Shown here: positions 1 to 8,534 of the stretch, piece by piece
Numbering within the stretch: position 1 is the stretch's first letter
Layout of the letters: every line of letters starts with the position of its first letter
NCBI RefSeq assembly: GCF_003173775.1
Contig: NZ_CP029552.1
Span: forward strand, 5,601,001 to 5,665,000
DNA: 64,000 nucleotides
DNA from: Methylobacterium sp. 17Sr1-1
GTDB lineage: Bacteria > Pseudomonadota > Alphaproteobacteria > Rhizobiales > Beijerinckiaceae
Reading direction: 5' to 3'
Program-made: the position numbers and the translations under genes
Notes under the pieces: generated by a model
Told to the model about the DNA's origin: nothing
Databases searched by the model: none
Seen by the model: only the letters and a program-made list of their open reading frames with translations

Positions 1-354
1 GGCGAGACCTACGTGATGGAGCGCGGCCTGTTCGCCGACGTCTCGCTGGTCCACGCCTGGAAGGGCGACACCGAGGGCAACCTCGTCTATCGGAAGACCG
101 CCCGGAACTTCAACCCGATGATGGCCTCCGCCTCGCGCATGACCATCGCGCAGGTCGAGCACCTGGTTAAGCCCGGCGAGATCGACCCCGACCACATCAT
201 CACGCCCGGCGTGTTCGTGAAGCGGATGATCCACGTGCCGAACGCGCAGAAGCGCATCGAGCAGCGCACCACCCGCAAGCGGCAGGAATCCAGCATTGGG
301 GCTGCGCCGAACGCCGAGCCCGCGCCCGCCCCGACGGGCGGCGGCGCCATCTAA
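1..354 (+). CDS. scoA: Succinyl-CoA:3-ketoacid CoA-transferase subunit A, C-terminal part
   Basis: The reading frame is open from the first base of the window and stops with TAA at 352-354, so only the last 117 residues are present. It precedes a clear subunit B gene by 21 bp. Together the two subunits move CoA from succinyl-CoA to acetoacetate (ketone body or PHB-derived acetoacetate use) in the cytoplasm. Visible features are the family-typical run around VYRKTARNFNP and the C-terminal IITPGVFVKRM stretch of alpha subunits. The last 25 residues are Ala/Pro/Gly-rich and look like a non-conserved tail. The GTG at 13 is an internal valine, not the start. Confidence 0.88.
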   Translation, partial: GETYVMERGLFADVSLVHAWKGDTEGNLVYRKTARNFNPMMASASRMTIAQVEHLVKPGEIDPDHIITPGVFVKRMIHVPNAQKRIEQRTTRKRQESSIGAAPNAEPAPAPTGGGAI

Positions 355-375
355 CGAGCGAGAGAGGAGACGACC

Positions 376-1041
<666 letters not shown>

Positions 1042-1071
1042 GGGTGGTTTAGTCTCCGGACTGCACTTCGA

Positions 1072-1257
1072 CGTGAAGAATGTCCCCCTCTCCCGTGTGG
1101 GAGAGGGGTCAGGGGTGAGGGTGGCTCGGGTTTAGGATAAATCGCTGAGCGTTGAGCTGCGCAGCTCGACGGTCGAGTTCAATCCGGAGCCGTCTCCACC
1201 CTCACCCCTACCCCTCTCCCACACGGGAGAGGGGATCCCGCGCCATATTCTTCAACA
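1072..1257. repeat. Palindromic intergenic repeat, family C copy 1
   Basis: Two arms of about 40 bp, at 1084-1123 and 1196-1234, are inverted repeats of each other with about one difference. Each arm contains its own small hairpin of CCTCTCCC and GGGAGAGG around a GTGT or ACAC loop, followed by a GGGGTGAGGG run. Similarity extends weakly outward to 1072 and 1257. It lies between convergent genes (scoB and the phosphodiesterase) and could end transcription from both sides. A second, larger copy is at 54463-54746. Confidence 0.85.
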
Positions 1258-1271
1258 TTATTTTATCGTTA

Positions 1272-2120
1272 TCAGTGCTGCCCCGGATACGCGGCATCCA
1301 GCACGAACGGGTACGGCCCGTCGAAGCTCTCGACATAGACCATGTGGCTCACGATCCCGCTCTCCGGCGTGTAGCGGTGCAGCAGGTAGGCCGGCGGCTC
1401 GAAGACCAGGGCGCCCTCGTGCTCCGGCGTGAGATCGAAGGCGACCTGGTGGGTCACGCTCGGGGCGATCTGCGCGATCGTGCCGGCGTAGCGGGTCAGG
1501 ATCGGCCGGTGGTGGTGGCCGCACAGGATCCGCTCGATCGAGGTCTGGCCGGCGATCAGCCGCCGGAACTGCGCCTCTCCGTCGAGGAGCCGGATCTGGT
1601 CCATGTGGACGAGGCCGCATTCGAAGGGCGGGTGGTGCATGAACACCAGGGTCGGACGGCCGTCGCCCCCGTCGAGCGCCCGCTCCAGGAAGCCGAGGCG
1701 CTCGGTGCAGAGCGCCCCGTGGCTCGCGCCCGCCACCAGCGTGTCGAGGGCGATCAGGCGGACCGGGTGGTCCTCGACCGTGTACTGGACGAAATTTTCG
1801 GTGGCGCCGGGCATCCAGGCCGCCGGCAGCACCTCGCGCATCGTCTCGCGCCGGTCGTGGTTGCCCGGCACCACGTAGACCGGCATCGGCAGGCGGGCGA
1901 GGAGCCCGCGTAAAAGCTCGTATTCCTCGGGCAGGCCGCAATCGGTGAGGTCGCCGGAGATCAGCACCAGATCGGGGCGGGGATCGAGGGCGAGGAGGTG
2001 GGCCACCGCGCGGGCGACCATCGCGTTGGTCTCGGAGACCCGGTAGGCCGGCAGCCCGCGGGGGCGCACGTGCAGGTCGGTGATCTGGGCGATGAGCATG
2101 GGAGTGTCCGGGCTGTTCAT
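1272..2120 (-). CDS. GpdQ-like cyclic/glycerophosphodiester phosphodiesterase
   Basis: A 282-residue calcineurin-like metallophosphoesterase. All five metal-binding blocks of the family are visible: D15-L-H17, G56-D57, G86-N-H-D89, H162-H163 and G201-H-H-H204. Overall order, length and the HQV and LHRY segments resemble glycerophosphodiesterase GpdQ and the cAMP phosphodiesterase CpdA/Icc group. GpdQ is favoured because the gene follows binding-protein and permease genes of a glycerol-phosphate-type ABC importer on the same strand. ATG 2120 was used; Met8 (MLIAQITDLH) would fit the family start equally well. A hairpin repeat separates it from the binding protein, so read-through from the ABC genes may be reduced. 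Confidence 0.85.
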   Translation of the reverse strand: MNSPDTPMLIAQITDLHVRPRGLPAYRVSETNAMVARAVAHLLALDPRPDLVLISGDLTDCGLPEEYELLRGLLARLPMPVYVVPGNHDRRETMREVLPAAWMPGATENFVQYTVEDHPVRLIALDTLVAGASHGALCTERLGFLERALDGGDGRPTLVFMHHPPFECGLVHMDQIRLLDGEAQFRRLIAGQTSIERILCGHHHRPILTRYAGTIAQIAPSVTHQVAFDLTPEHEGALVFEPPAYLLHRYTPESGIVSHMVYVESFDGPYPFVLDAAYPGQH

Positions 2121-2136
2121 TCTTCTCAGCGCGAAA

Positions 2137-2308
2137 CCCTTTCCCGGACGACTGGAGCGTCAGCGGAAGGAGATCCGGGACCCAGCATAAGAAGTGCCGC
2201 GAAGCGGCTCTGAATGCTGCACCGTGGCAGACAGGCGGACGCTTCGCGGAGTCCTGCGCTGGATCCCGGGTCCCATTCCGCTGACGCTGCATGGGCCCGG
2301 GAAAGGGG
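2137..2308. repeat. Long hairpin repeat between binding-protein and phosphodiesterase genes (family E)
   Basis: About 70 bp at 2137-2206 pairs, with scattered mismatches, with the reverse complement of 2246-2308. Shared pieces include CCTTTCCCGG, GCGTCAGCGGAA, GATCC(G)GGACCCAG and CCGCGAAGCG. Such a long imperfect palindrome is a REP/RIME-like element and not coding. It fills almost the whole 208-bp gap. Confidence 0.8.
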
Positions 2309-2328
2309 TGGGTGTTATTTCGGGGAGA

Positions 2329-3657
2329 TCACTCGGCGCCCGGCAGGCGCAGGGCGGTGTCCTCGACGTAGGGGCGCATCAGGGCGTCGGCGGCCTTCTG
2401 GGCGGCGGCGAGCGCCTCCTTCGGCTGGCGCTTGCCCGCGAGCACGGACTGCAGCTCGTCCTCGATCGCCTTGCGCACCGGCACGGTGCGGTAGGTGGCG
2501 AACCACGGCTTGGCGTTGGCGAGCTGGTCGACCGCGATCTTCGCGTCCGGGTTCTTCTCCAGGAAGGTCTTCATCTCGGGCAGGTCGTAGGCCGCCTTGT
2601 TGGGGGCGAAGTAGCCGGTGGCGCGGCTCCACCAGCCCGACTTCTCGGGCGAGGTCAGCCACTGGATCAGGGTCCAGCCGGCGGCGCGCTTCTCCGCCGA
2701 GAGGCCGGCCGGCTGCACCAGCGAGGCGCCGCCGATCGGCACCGCCTGGCGCACGTTCATCGGCACGAAGGCGACCCGGAACGGGAACTTGGCCGTGTCG
2801 CGGATGAAGGTGAGCGAGCCGGTCGAGATGATCATCATCGAGGCCTGGCCGGCCAGGAACGCGCCGGTCACCGCCGGGCCCTTCTGCTCGCCGGCCGGGT
2901 GCACCTTGGCCTTGTGGACCAGGTCCGACCAGAAGGTGAGGGCGCCGAGCATGGTCGGGGTGTCGTAATAGACCTCGCCGCCATACTCCTCGTTGTAGTA
3001 GCGCCCGCCGTTGGACATGGTGAGCGCTTCGAGGATCCAGCCGCCGTAATCGTAGTTCGAGGGCATCATCAGGCCCCAGCGGGTGGTGCGGTCGCCCTCG
3101 CGCTTCGTCAGCTTGCGGGCGGCGTCGGTGAGTTCCGCCCAGGTCCGCGGCGGCTTCTCCGGGTCGAGGCCGGCTTCCTTGAAGTGGTCGGCGTTGATGT
3201 AGAGCAGCGGCGTCGAGTTGTGGAACGGCACGCCGTAGACCTTGCGGTCGATCACGGCGTTGGGGAGGAGCGCCGGGAAGAACTGGCCGGTGAAGGCGTC
3301 CTGCGTCTTGCCGTCCTTGCCGATCAGGTCGTCCATCGGCACGATCTCGCGCTCGATGGCGAGGTCGGTGAGGAAGTTCGCCGACATGATCACGGCGGCC
3401 GGCGGCTTGCCGGCCTTGATCGACGCGCGGGTCTTGAGCAGCGTGTCGTCGTAGGAGCCGGTGAAGACCGGGGTCGCCTTGATGTCGGGGTGGGAGTCGT
3501 TGAACTCCTTGATCAGGCCGGACATGTTGCGGGCGAGCGCCCCGTCGACCGGGACGGGGAAGAACAGCTCGATGTCGGTCGCGAACGCGGGCCGCGGCGC
3601 GGCGAGGCCGGCCGCCGCCACCAGGGCGAGGGCGGCGCCCTTCCACCAGGAAATCAT
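2329..3657 (-). CDS. ABC transporter substrate-binding protein, family 1 (UgpB-like)
   Basis: A 442-residue periplasmic binding protein with a Sec signal peptide at residues 1-26 (basic MISWWK, hydrophobic core, cleavage after PAFA). The mature part has the family-1 architecture: an N-terminal IELFFPVPVDG strand, the INADHFKEAGLDPEKPP segment and the TGYFAPNK segment near the C terminus. Sugar- and glycerol-3-phosphate-binding proteins share this fold. The glycerophosphodiester or G3P assignment is inferred from the downstream GpdQ-like phosphodiesterase. It is the third gene of a minus-strand operon, 13 bp after the inner-membrane permease gene. Confidence 0.85.
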   Translation of the reverse strand: MISWWKGAALALVAAAGLAAPRPAFATDIELFFPVPVDGALARNMSGLIKEFNDSHPDIKATPVFTGSYDDTLLKTRASIKAGKPPAAVIMSANFLTDLAIEREIVPMDDLIGKDGKTQDAFTGQFFPALLPNAVIDRKVYGVPFHNSTPLLYINADHFKEAGLDPEKPPRTWAELTDAARKLTKREGDRTTRWGLMMPSNYDYGGWILEALTMSNGGRYYNEEYGGEVYYDTPTMLGALTFWSDLVHKAKVHPAGEQKGPAVTGAFLAGQASMMIISTGSLTFIRDTAKFPFRVAFVPMNVRQAVPIGGASLVQPAGLSAEKRAAGWTLIQWLTSPEKSGWWSRATGYFAPNKAAYDLPEMKTFLEKNPDAKIAVDQLANAKPWFATYRTVPVRKAIEDELQSVLAGKRQPKEALAAAQKAADALMRPYVEDTALRLPGAE

Positions 3658-3670
3658 CTGTTGTCGTCCT

Positions 3671-4519
3671 CTATTTGATGCCGGAGGCGAGGAAGCTGTT
3701 CACGAACCGGCGCTGGAAGATCAGGAAGGCGGCGAGGAGCGGCAGGCTGACCAGGAAGGTGCCGGCCGCGATCAGCCCCCAGGCCTGCATGCCCTCGGCG
3801 CTGAGCGTGAAGCTCGCGAGACCCAGGGTGAGGGGGCGTTTGTCGGGGGAGTTGATGACCATCAGCGGCCACAGGAACTCGTTCCAGTGGCTGGTGACCG
3901 AGACGATCGAGAAGGCGACCAGCGCCGGCTTGGTCAGGGGCAGGTAGATGAGGCGGATGCGCGCCCACCAGCCGGCGCCGTCGATCATCGCGGCGTCCTC
4001 GAGCTCCCGCGGCACCTCGCGGAAGCTCTGGCGCATCAGGAAGGTGCCGAAGGCGGTGGCGCAATAGGGTGCCATCACCCCCGGCAGGGTGTCGTAGAGG
4101 CCCAAGGCCGCGACCGTCTTCAGGTTCGGCACCAGCAGCACCACCGGGACCAGCATCAGCTGGACCAGGAACAGGGCGAACAGGAATCCGCGGCCGGGGA
4201 ATTCGAGGCGCGCGAAGACGTAGCCGGCGAGCGAGGCGGTGACGAGCTGCACTGCCAGGATGCCGGCGCAGAGGACGGCCGAGTTGAGGAAGTAGAGCGG
4301 GAAATCGGCCGAGGCCCAGGCCTCGGCGAAGTTGGCGAGCGTCGGCGTCAGCGAGGGCAGGAGGGAGGCGTCGGCCCCCGATCCCGCCGGCCGGAACGCC
4401 GCCACCAGCATCCACCAGAACGGCACCGCCCAGACGAGAGCGAGGCCGGCGACGACCCAGCGGGCGATCCGGGGCGTGATCTCCCGGGTCACCGGACCCG
4501 ATTGCATCGCCGCGCTCAT
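3671..4519 (-). CDS. ABC transporter permease, MalG/UgpE type
   Basis: A 282-residue inner-membrane protein with about six hydrophobic segments. It has the cytoplasmic EAA loop (ELEDAAMIDGAGWWARIRLI) that docks onto an ATPase subunit. The start was placed at ATG 4519, which overlaps the stop of the preceding permease by 4 bp (ATGA); a longer open frame upstream is a shadow of the other permease. The last residues, FLASGIK, are close to the usual QGLTAGAVKG end of MalG-type permeases. It forms a heterodimer with the product of the preceding gene. No gene for the ATPase (UgpC/MalK) is present nearby. Confidence 0.87.
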   Translation of the reverse strand: MSAAMQSGPVTREITPRIARWVVAGLALVWAVPFWWMLVAAFRPAGSGADASLLPSLTPTLANFAEAWASADFPLYFLNSAVLCAGILAVQLVTASLAGYVFARLEFPGRGFLFALFLVQLMLVPVVLLVPNLKTVAALGLYDTLPGVMAPYCATAFGTFLMRQSFREVPRELEDAAMIDGAGWWARIRLIYLPLTKPALVAFSIVSVTSHWNEFLWPLMVINSPDKRPLTLGLASFTLSAEGMQAWGLIAAGTFLVSLPLLAAFLIFQRRFVNSFLASGIK

Positions 4520-5442
4520 CGGGCCGTCTCCGGGCCCTGGCTGCGGCTGAGCGACAGGGCGGTGAGGGCGGCGAGCAGCGCCAGCGTCACCACCGTGGCG
4601 GCGGCGGCGCGGCCGGCATCGTAGCGCTCGGCGGCCTGCTCGTAGATGTAGAACAGGAGGAGCTTCGTCGCGTCCGAAGGCCCGCCCTTGGTCAGCACGA
4701 AGACGTGGTCGACCTGAGTCACCGCGTTGAGGAGCGCGATCACGCCGACGAAGGCGAAGGTCGGTCGGAGCGCCGGCAGCGTCACGTGACGCAGGCGCTG
4801 CCACGGCCCGGCTCCGTCGAGGAGCGCGGCCTCGCGGGCCTCGTCGGGGATCGCCTGCAGGCCGGCCAGCACGAACAGCATGTAGTAGCCGGCATTCTTC
4901 CACACGGTGAGCACCGTGATGGCGGCGAGCGCGAGATCCGGATCGCCGAGCCAGTTGGCGCCGGCGAACCCGAGCCGGGCGAGGTGATGGTCGATGAGGC
5001 CGATCCCGGGCAGGAACAGGAACAGGAAGAGCGCGGCCGCCGCGACGAGCGGGATCATCACCGGCAGGAAGAACACCGCCCGCATCAGGGCCCGCATCCG
5101 GCCGGCGCCGTTGAGCGCCAGCGCGAAGGCGAGCGCCAGGACCAGGCTCGGCACCACCGTGCCCAGCGCGTAGAGGGCGTTGTTGAGGAGCGCGCGCTGG
5201 AAGGTCGGGTCGGCGAAGAGCGCCGCGAAGTTGTCGAGCCCGACGAAGCGGGTGCCCCGGCGCGTCGCCGCGTGGGTCGCGTCCCACAGGACCTCGACCA
5301 CCGGCCAGTAGGTGAACAGGGCGAGGAAGACGAGGGAGGGGCTGAGCAGAGCGAGCGGCAGTAGCAGGCCGGCCCAAGGCCGGCGCGCCGCTGGCGGCTC
5401 GGCCGCGCGGGTCGCCGGAATCGTATCGAGAACGTGGGTCAA
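4516..5442 (-). CDS. ABC transporter permease, MalF/UgpA type
   Basis: A 308-residue permease with six predicted membrane helices and an EAA loop (EAREAALLDGAGPWQRLRHV). The VFVLTKGGPSDATKLLLFYIYEQA segment is typical of UgpA-type subunits. It opens the operon permease-permease-binding protein-phosphodiesterase. The start is a TTG at 5442 with only a weak purine tract upstream; no better start lies nearby in frame. Order and content fit glycerol-phosphate or sugar import, but an ATPase must come from elsewhere in the genome. Confidence 0.86.
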   Translation of the reverse strand: MTHVLDTIPATRAAEPPAARRPWAGLLLPLALLSPSLVFLALFTYWPVVEVLWDATHAATRRGTRFVGLDNFAALFADPTFQRALLNNALYALGTVVPSLVLALAFALALNGAGRMRALMRAVFFLPVMIPLVAAAALFLFLFLPGIGLIDHHLARLGFAGANWLGDPDLALAAITVLTVWKNAGYYMLFVLAGLQAIPDEAREAALLDGAGPWQRLRHVTLPALRPTFAFVGVIALLNAVTQVDHVFVLTKGGPSDATKLLLFYIYEQAAERYDAGRAAAATVVTLALLAALTALSLSRSQGPETAR

Positions 5443-5776
5443 GGAATCCGCCGGAGATGTCGAGATCGGCGCGTCATCGTGCGGTTTCGTGACAGGCGGA
5501 TGAAATCGGCGCCGGCCTAGGCCGTGTGTCCGCTCATCGCGCGTTCCGACCCCGTCCCGGACAGTCGCGCGATGCGGAACTTTATCGTCTCACCGATACC
5601 CGTCGCTGCCAGAGCTCGCGACGGGCTTGCAAGATCTTGCCGGATCGCCGGCCCGCGGTCGCGACGACGTGGCGGAATTGGGATGCGGGCGCCGACGGCT
5701 CACCGGGCTTGCCCGCGCGGCCCCCGGCGGCGAAGCTCGGCCGATGGGGCCAAAGGGCGAATCCAGGGGGCGAATC
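5443..5776. other. Gene-free divergent region upstream of the ABC operon
   Basis: This 334-bp stretch separates the divergent permease and TfoX-like genes. Open frames here are short, lack ribosome-binding sites and have no recognisable product. It probably holds the promoters of both flanking genes, but no convincing -35/-10 pair or operator could be picked out. Confidence 0.5.
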
Positions 5777-6148
5777 ATGCAGCACGGCGACCGTGCGTTC
5801 CTCGCGGAGATGCTGGCTCCGCTCGGCGGCGTCGCGATCCGCCGGATGTTCGGCGGGCTCGGGCTGTTTCGCGATCGTCTGATGTTCGGCCTCGTCGTGC
5901 GCGGCGCGCTCTACCTGAAGGCGGCTCCCGACGAAGCCGCCTCCTTCGCGGCCGAGGGCGGCGCACCGTTCTCTTACGGCGCGAAGGGCGGACGGACGAC
6001 CACGATCGCGAGCTACTGGCGGGCGCCGGACCGGCTCGCCGACGAGCCGGAGGCGTTCGTGGCCTGGGCGCGCCGGGCCTGCGCGGCGGCGGAAGCAGCC
6101 GATCGGGCGAAGCCGGCGGGGCGGAGGAGGGCGGGAGCGGTGGTTTGA
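5777..6148 (+). CDS. TfoX N-terminal domain protein
   Basis: A 123-residue protein matching the TfoX N-terminal domain: MLAPLGGVAIRRMFGGLGLFRDRLMFGLVVRG followed by LYLKAA and PFSYGAKGG. In gammaproteobacteria TfoX controls competence; short stand-alone alphaproteobacterial proteins of this kind have no established role. The start was put at ATG 5777 (MQHGDRAF), where the domain begins and an AGGGGG tract precedes it. The frame is open 50 codons further upstream, but that extension is Arg/Gly-rich and domain-free. Confidence 0.75.
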   Translation: MQHGDRAFLAEMLAPLGGVAIRRMFGGLGLFRDRLMFGLVVRGALYLKAAPDEAASFAAEGGAPFSYGAKGGRTTTIASYWRAPDRLADEPEAFVAWARRACAAAEAADRAKPAGRRRAGAVV

Positions 6149-6189
6149 TACGAGGCTCGAACCATCGTCGTTCAGGCCGACGAACTTGA

Positions 6190-6345
6190 AATCCTCCATG
6201 TCATTCCGGGGCCGCGCAGCGGAGCCCGGAATTTAGAACCGCAGGACCTTCAGGATAGAGTGGAAGGCGTTCCACCTCGTTCTGCCATCACCTGCGTGTC
6301 TGGATCCCGGGCTCCGCTGCGCGGCCCCGGGATGACCCTGTGCGG
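6190..6345. repeat. Palindromic intergenic repeat, family B copy 1
   Basis: Two inverted arms, 6202-6232 and 6302-6336, share CCGGGGCCGCGCAGCGGAGC and its complement, giving a long stem with an inner loop of about 70 bp that itself holds GGAAGGCGTTCC. Repeats with the core GCTCCGCTGCGCGG are common in Rhizobiales genomes. It lies between convergent genes (TfoX-like and P450). A shorter relative is at 22501-22557. Confidence 0.8.
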
Positions 6346-6398
6346 TGGAGGGGTGGGTGCAATCCTTCAGAAGGACTGTCCCCGCGGTCGAACATCCC

Positions 6399-7802
6399 TC
6401 AGCGCACGCTCACCCGCATCGGCATCCCCTCCGCCGGCCGCAGGGTGATGCGCTGCTTGAGCACCGGCAGGTAGCCGGGCCGCAGCGAGAAGCGGAGCGA
6501 GCGCACCAGCACCGCCAGGATCGCCACCGCCTCGGAGAGCGCGAAGCCCATGCCGATGCAGATGCGGGGACCGGCCGCGAAGGGCAGGTAGGCGTAGCGG
6601 TCGCGGGCCTTGGCGGCCTCGGGGGCGAAGCGGGCGGGGTCGAAGCGCTCCGGCTCGTCCCACAGGGTGGCGTGGCGGTGCACGGCGTAGATCGGGATGG
6701 TGATCGGCGTGCCGGCCTTCACCGGCACCCCGTCGAGATCGACGTCGCGGAGTGCCGCCCGCACCACCACCGGCACCGGGGGATAGAGCCGCATCGCCTC
6801 GAGGATCACCTGGCGGGTATAGGGCAGGGCATCGACGTGGTCGGCGGTCAGTGGCCCGCCCCCGGTCGCCGCCTCGACCTCGGCGGCGATCAGCGCCTCG
6901 CTCTCCGGGTGATGGGCGAGCAGGTAGAACGCCCAGGTGAGGGCGAGCGCCGTGGTCTCGTGCCCGGCGGTGACGAAGGTGAGCAGGTTGTCGGCGACGT
7001 CGCGGTCGTCCATCGCCTGGCCGGTCTCCGGGTCGCGGGCGGCGAGCAGCAGGCTCATCAGGTCGTTGCGCCCCTCGGTGCCGTTGCGGCGGCCCTCCGC
7101 GGCGAGGCGCAGGAGCTCGTCGCGCAGGTACATCTTCGCCCGCTCGGCCTTGGCCCGGCCCGGGAACGGCATCCAGGCCGGCGCCCGCAGCAGCGTGAGG
7201 GCGAAGATCCAGCTGGTCGATTCGAGGTAGTCGGTGATGCCCTGCTCGACCCGGGCGGCGTCGATCCGGCCGGCGCCTGAGAGCATCGTCTCGACGATGA
7301 TCTCGAAGGTGGTGCGCATCATCGTCTGGGCGATGTCGATCTCGGCGCCGTCGCCTGCGTCCGCCGCCAGCATGTCGCGGGTGCGCTCGGCGGCCCTGAT
7401 CATCGCCGGCACGAAGCTGCGGATGCGCTCGGCCCGGAAGATCGGCGCCGCCGCCCGGCGCTGCCAGCGCCAGCGCGCCCCGTCGGCGGTCAGGATCGCG
7501 TCGCCGAGCGCCGGCGAGAGGGCGCGGCGCAGGACCTCCGACTTCTCGAACGCGTCGGCCTCGTCGACCATCACCCGCCGGATCAGGTTCGGGGCCATCA
7601 CGAACAGGCTCGACGTGCCGAGGAACTCGGAGGTGTAGTGCGGCTCCCGGTAGATCGTCTCGGGCCAGGCCTCGAGCGGGTTGCGCACCACCGTGCGCAG
7701 GAAGCGCCACGGCCCGAGCGGCCGCGCCGGCGGCGTGATCCGGGCGAGGACCGGACGCGGCTCCTCGGGGGCCGGACGGACATGGGTCGAGTGGGCGTTC
7801 AT
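6399..7802 (-). CDS. Cytochrome P450
   Basis: A 467-residue haem mono-oxygenase. Visible landmarks are the I-helix oxygen-activation motif AGHETT, the K-helix ExxR (EAMR), and the haem-binding loop FAAGPRICIG with Cys415 as thiolate ligand. There is no signal or N-terminal membrane anchor, so it is a soluble bacterial P450. Substrate is unknown; the domain order and the YPPVPVVVR segment resemble the fatty-acid/CYP102-like side of the family, which is inference. ATG 7802 was chosen from a far longer open frame because homology-like sequence begins just after it. No ferredoxin or reductase gene is adjacent. Confidence 0.9.
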   Translation of the reverse strand: MNAHSTHVRPAPEEPRPVLARITPPARPLGPWRFLRTVVRNPLEAWPETIYREPHYTSEFLGTSSLFVMAPNLIRRVMVDEADAFEKSEVLRRALSPALGDAILTADGARWRWQRRAAAPIFRAERIRSFVPAMIRAAERTRDMLAADAGDGAEIDIAQTMMRTTFEIIVETMLSGAGRIDAARVEQGITDYLESTSWIFALTLLRAPAWMPFPGRAKAERAKMYLRDELLRLAAEGRRNGTEGRNDLMSLLLAARDPETGQAMDDRDVADNLLTFVTAGHETTALALTWAFYLLAHHPESEALIAAEVEAATGGGPLTADHVDALPYTRQVILEAMRLYPPVPVVVRAALRDVDLDGVPVKAGTPITIPIYAVHRHATLWDEPERFDPARFAPEAAKARDRYAYLPFAAGPRICIGMGFALSEAVAILAVLVRSLRFSLRPGYLPVLKQRITLRPAEGMPMRVSVR

Positions 7803-7952
7803 GGCTCGCCTGGGTTCGGGTGGTCCCGACGGACACCGGGAGCCCGGGTCTTGTCCACCTCCATCTGGGCGCGAGCGTGACGGGAAACGCCCCCGGCCCG
7901 TGCGCGTTGGCACATCATCGGCCGGAATTCCGGCAGACCGGAGCCTCCCCCG

Positions 7953-8381
7953 ATGCAGGCCGCCTTCGACCGTGCCACCCTCGACCGCCTGGTCGCCCTC
8001 GGCCGGAGCCAGGGCGGGCTGGGCCCCGACGACCTGCGCCGGGCCCTGCCGGTCGACCGGATGAGCGCCGAGGACATCGCCATGGTGCTGATCGAGCTGG
8101 AGGAGGCCGGGATCTCGGTCGATCCGGACGAGGCGCTGCTGCAGACCGGCCGCCCGCTGCCGCCCGCCGGCACGGTCCGGCTGCCGGAGCCGGGGGCCGA
8201 GGCCGCGCCGCCCCCTGCGCCGGAGACGCCGCCCGCCGCGACCGCGCCGCCCGCCCCGAAGCCCCGCGATGCGGCGCCCCCGGCCGCCCGGGGCGGTGCG
8301 CACCGGGCGGTCGTCTGGGCGGGCCTCGCCGCGCTCGTCCTCGCCCTCCTCGTCCTGGCGCTCTGGGCCGGACGGGGCTGA
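7953..8381 (+). CDS. Tail-anchored protein with a sigma-70 region 1.1-like domain
   Basis: A 142-residue protein in three parts. Residues about 9-62 (LDRLVALGRSQGGLGPDDL through VLIELEEAGISV) follow the pattern of region 1.1 of the housekeeping sigma factor: hydrophobic helix, Gly, 'LP' turn, and an Ile-Glu-rich helix ending in AGI-V. Residues 63-117 are a Pro/Ala-rich linker. Residues 119-138 are a single hydrophobic helix at the very C terminus, so the domain would face the cytoplasm on a tail anchor. Sigma regions 2-4 are absent, so it is not a sigma factor. Region 1.1 normally keeps free sigma from binding DNA; any regulatory role here is inference. Confidence 0.72.
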   Translation: MQAAFDRATLDRLVALGRSQGGLGPDDLRRALPVDRMSAEDIAMVLIELEEAGISVDPDEALLQTGRPLPPAGTVRLPEPGAEAAPPPAPETPPAATAPPAPKPRDAAPPAARGGAHRAVVWAGLAALVLALLVLALWAGRG

Positions 8382-8534
8382 GTGCCCCTCGACGACACGC
8401 CCGCCGCCCGAAACCCCGCCACGGCGAGCGGCGAGCGGCGACGGGGACCTGGGAGTTGTCGTGAGAGACACCGACGCCGTGGCCGGCCGGTGGCCGGCGC
8501 CTATATCCCTGCACTCTCGGAGAACCCCCCATCC

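Noticed and set aside
5526..5882. 118-codon frame upstream of the TfoX-like gene
   Set aside because: It overlaps the TfoX-like gene in another frame, is Arg/Pro-rich and has no ribosome-binding site.
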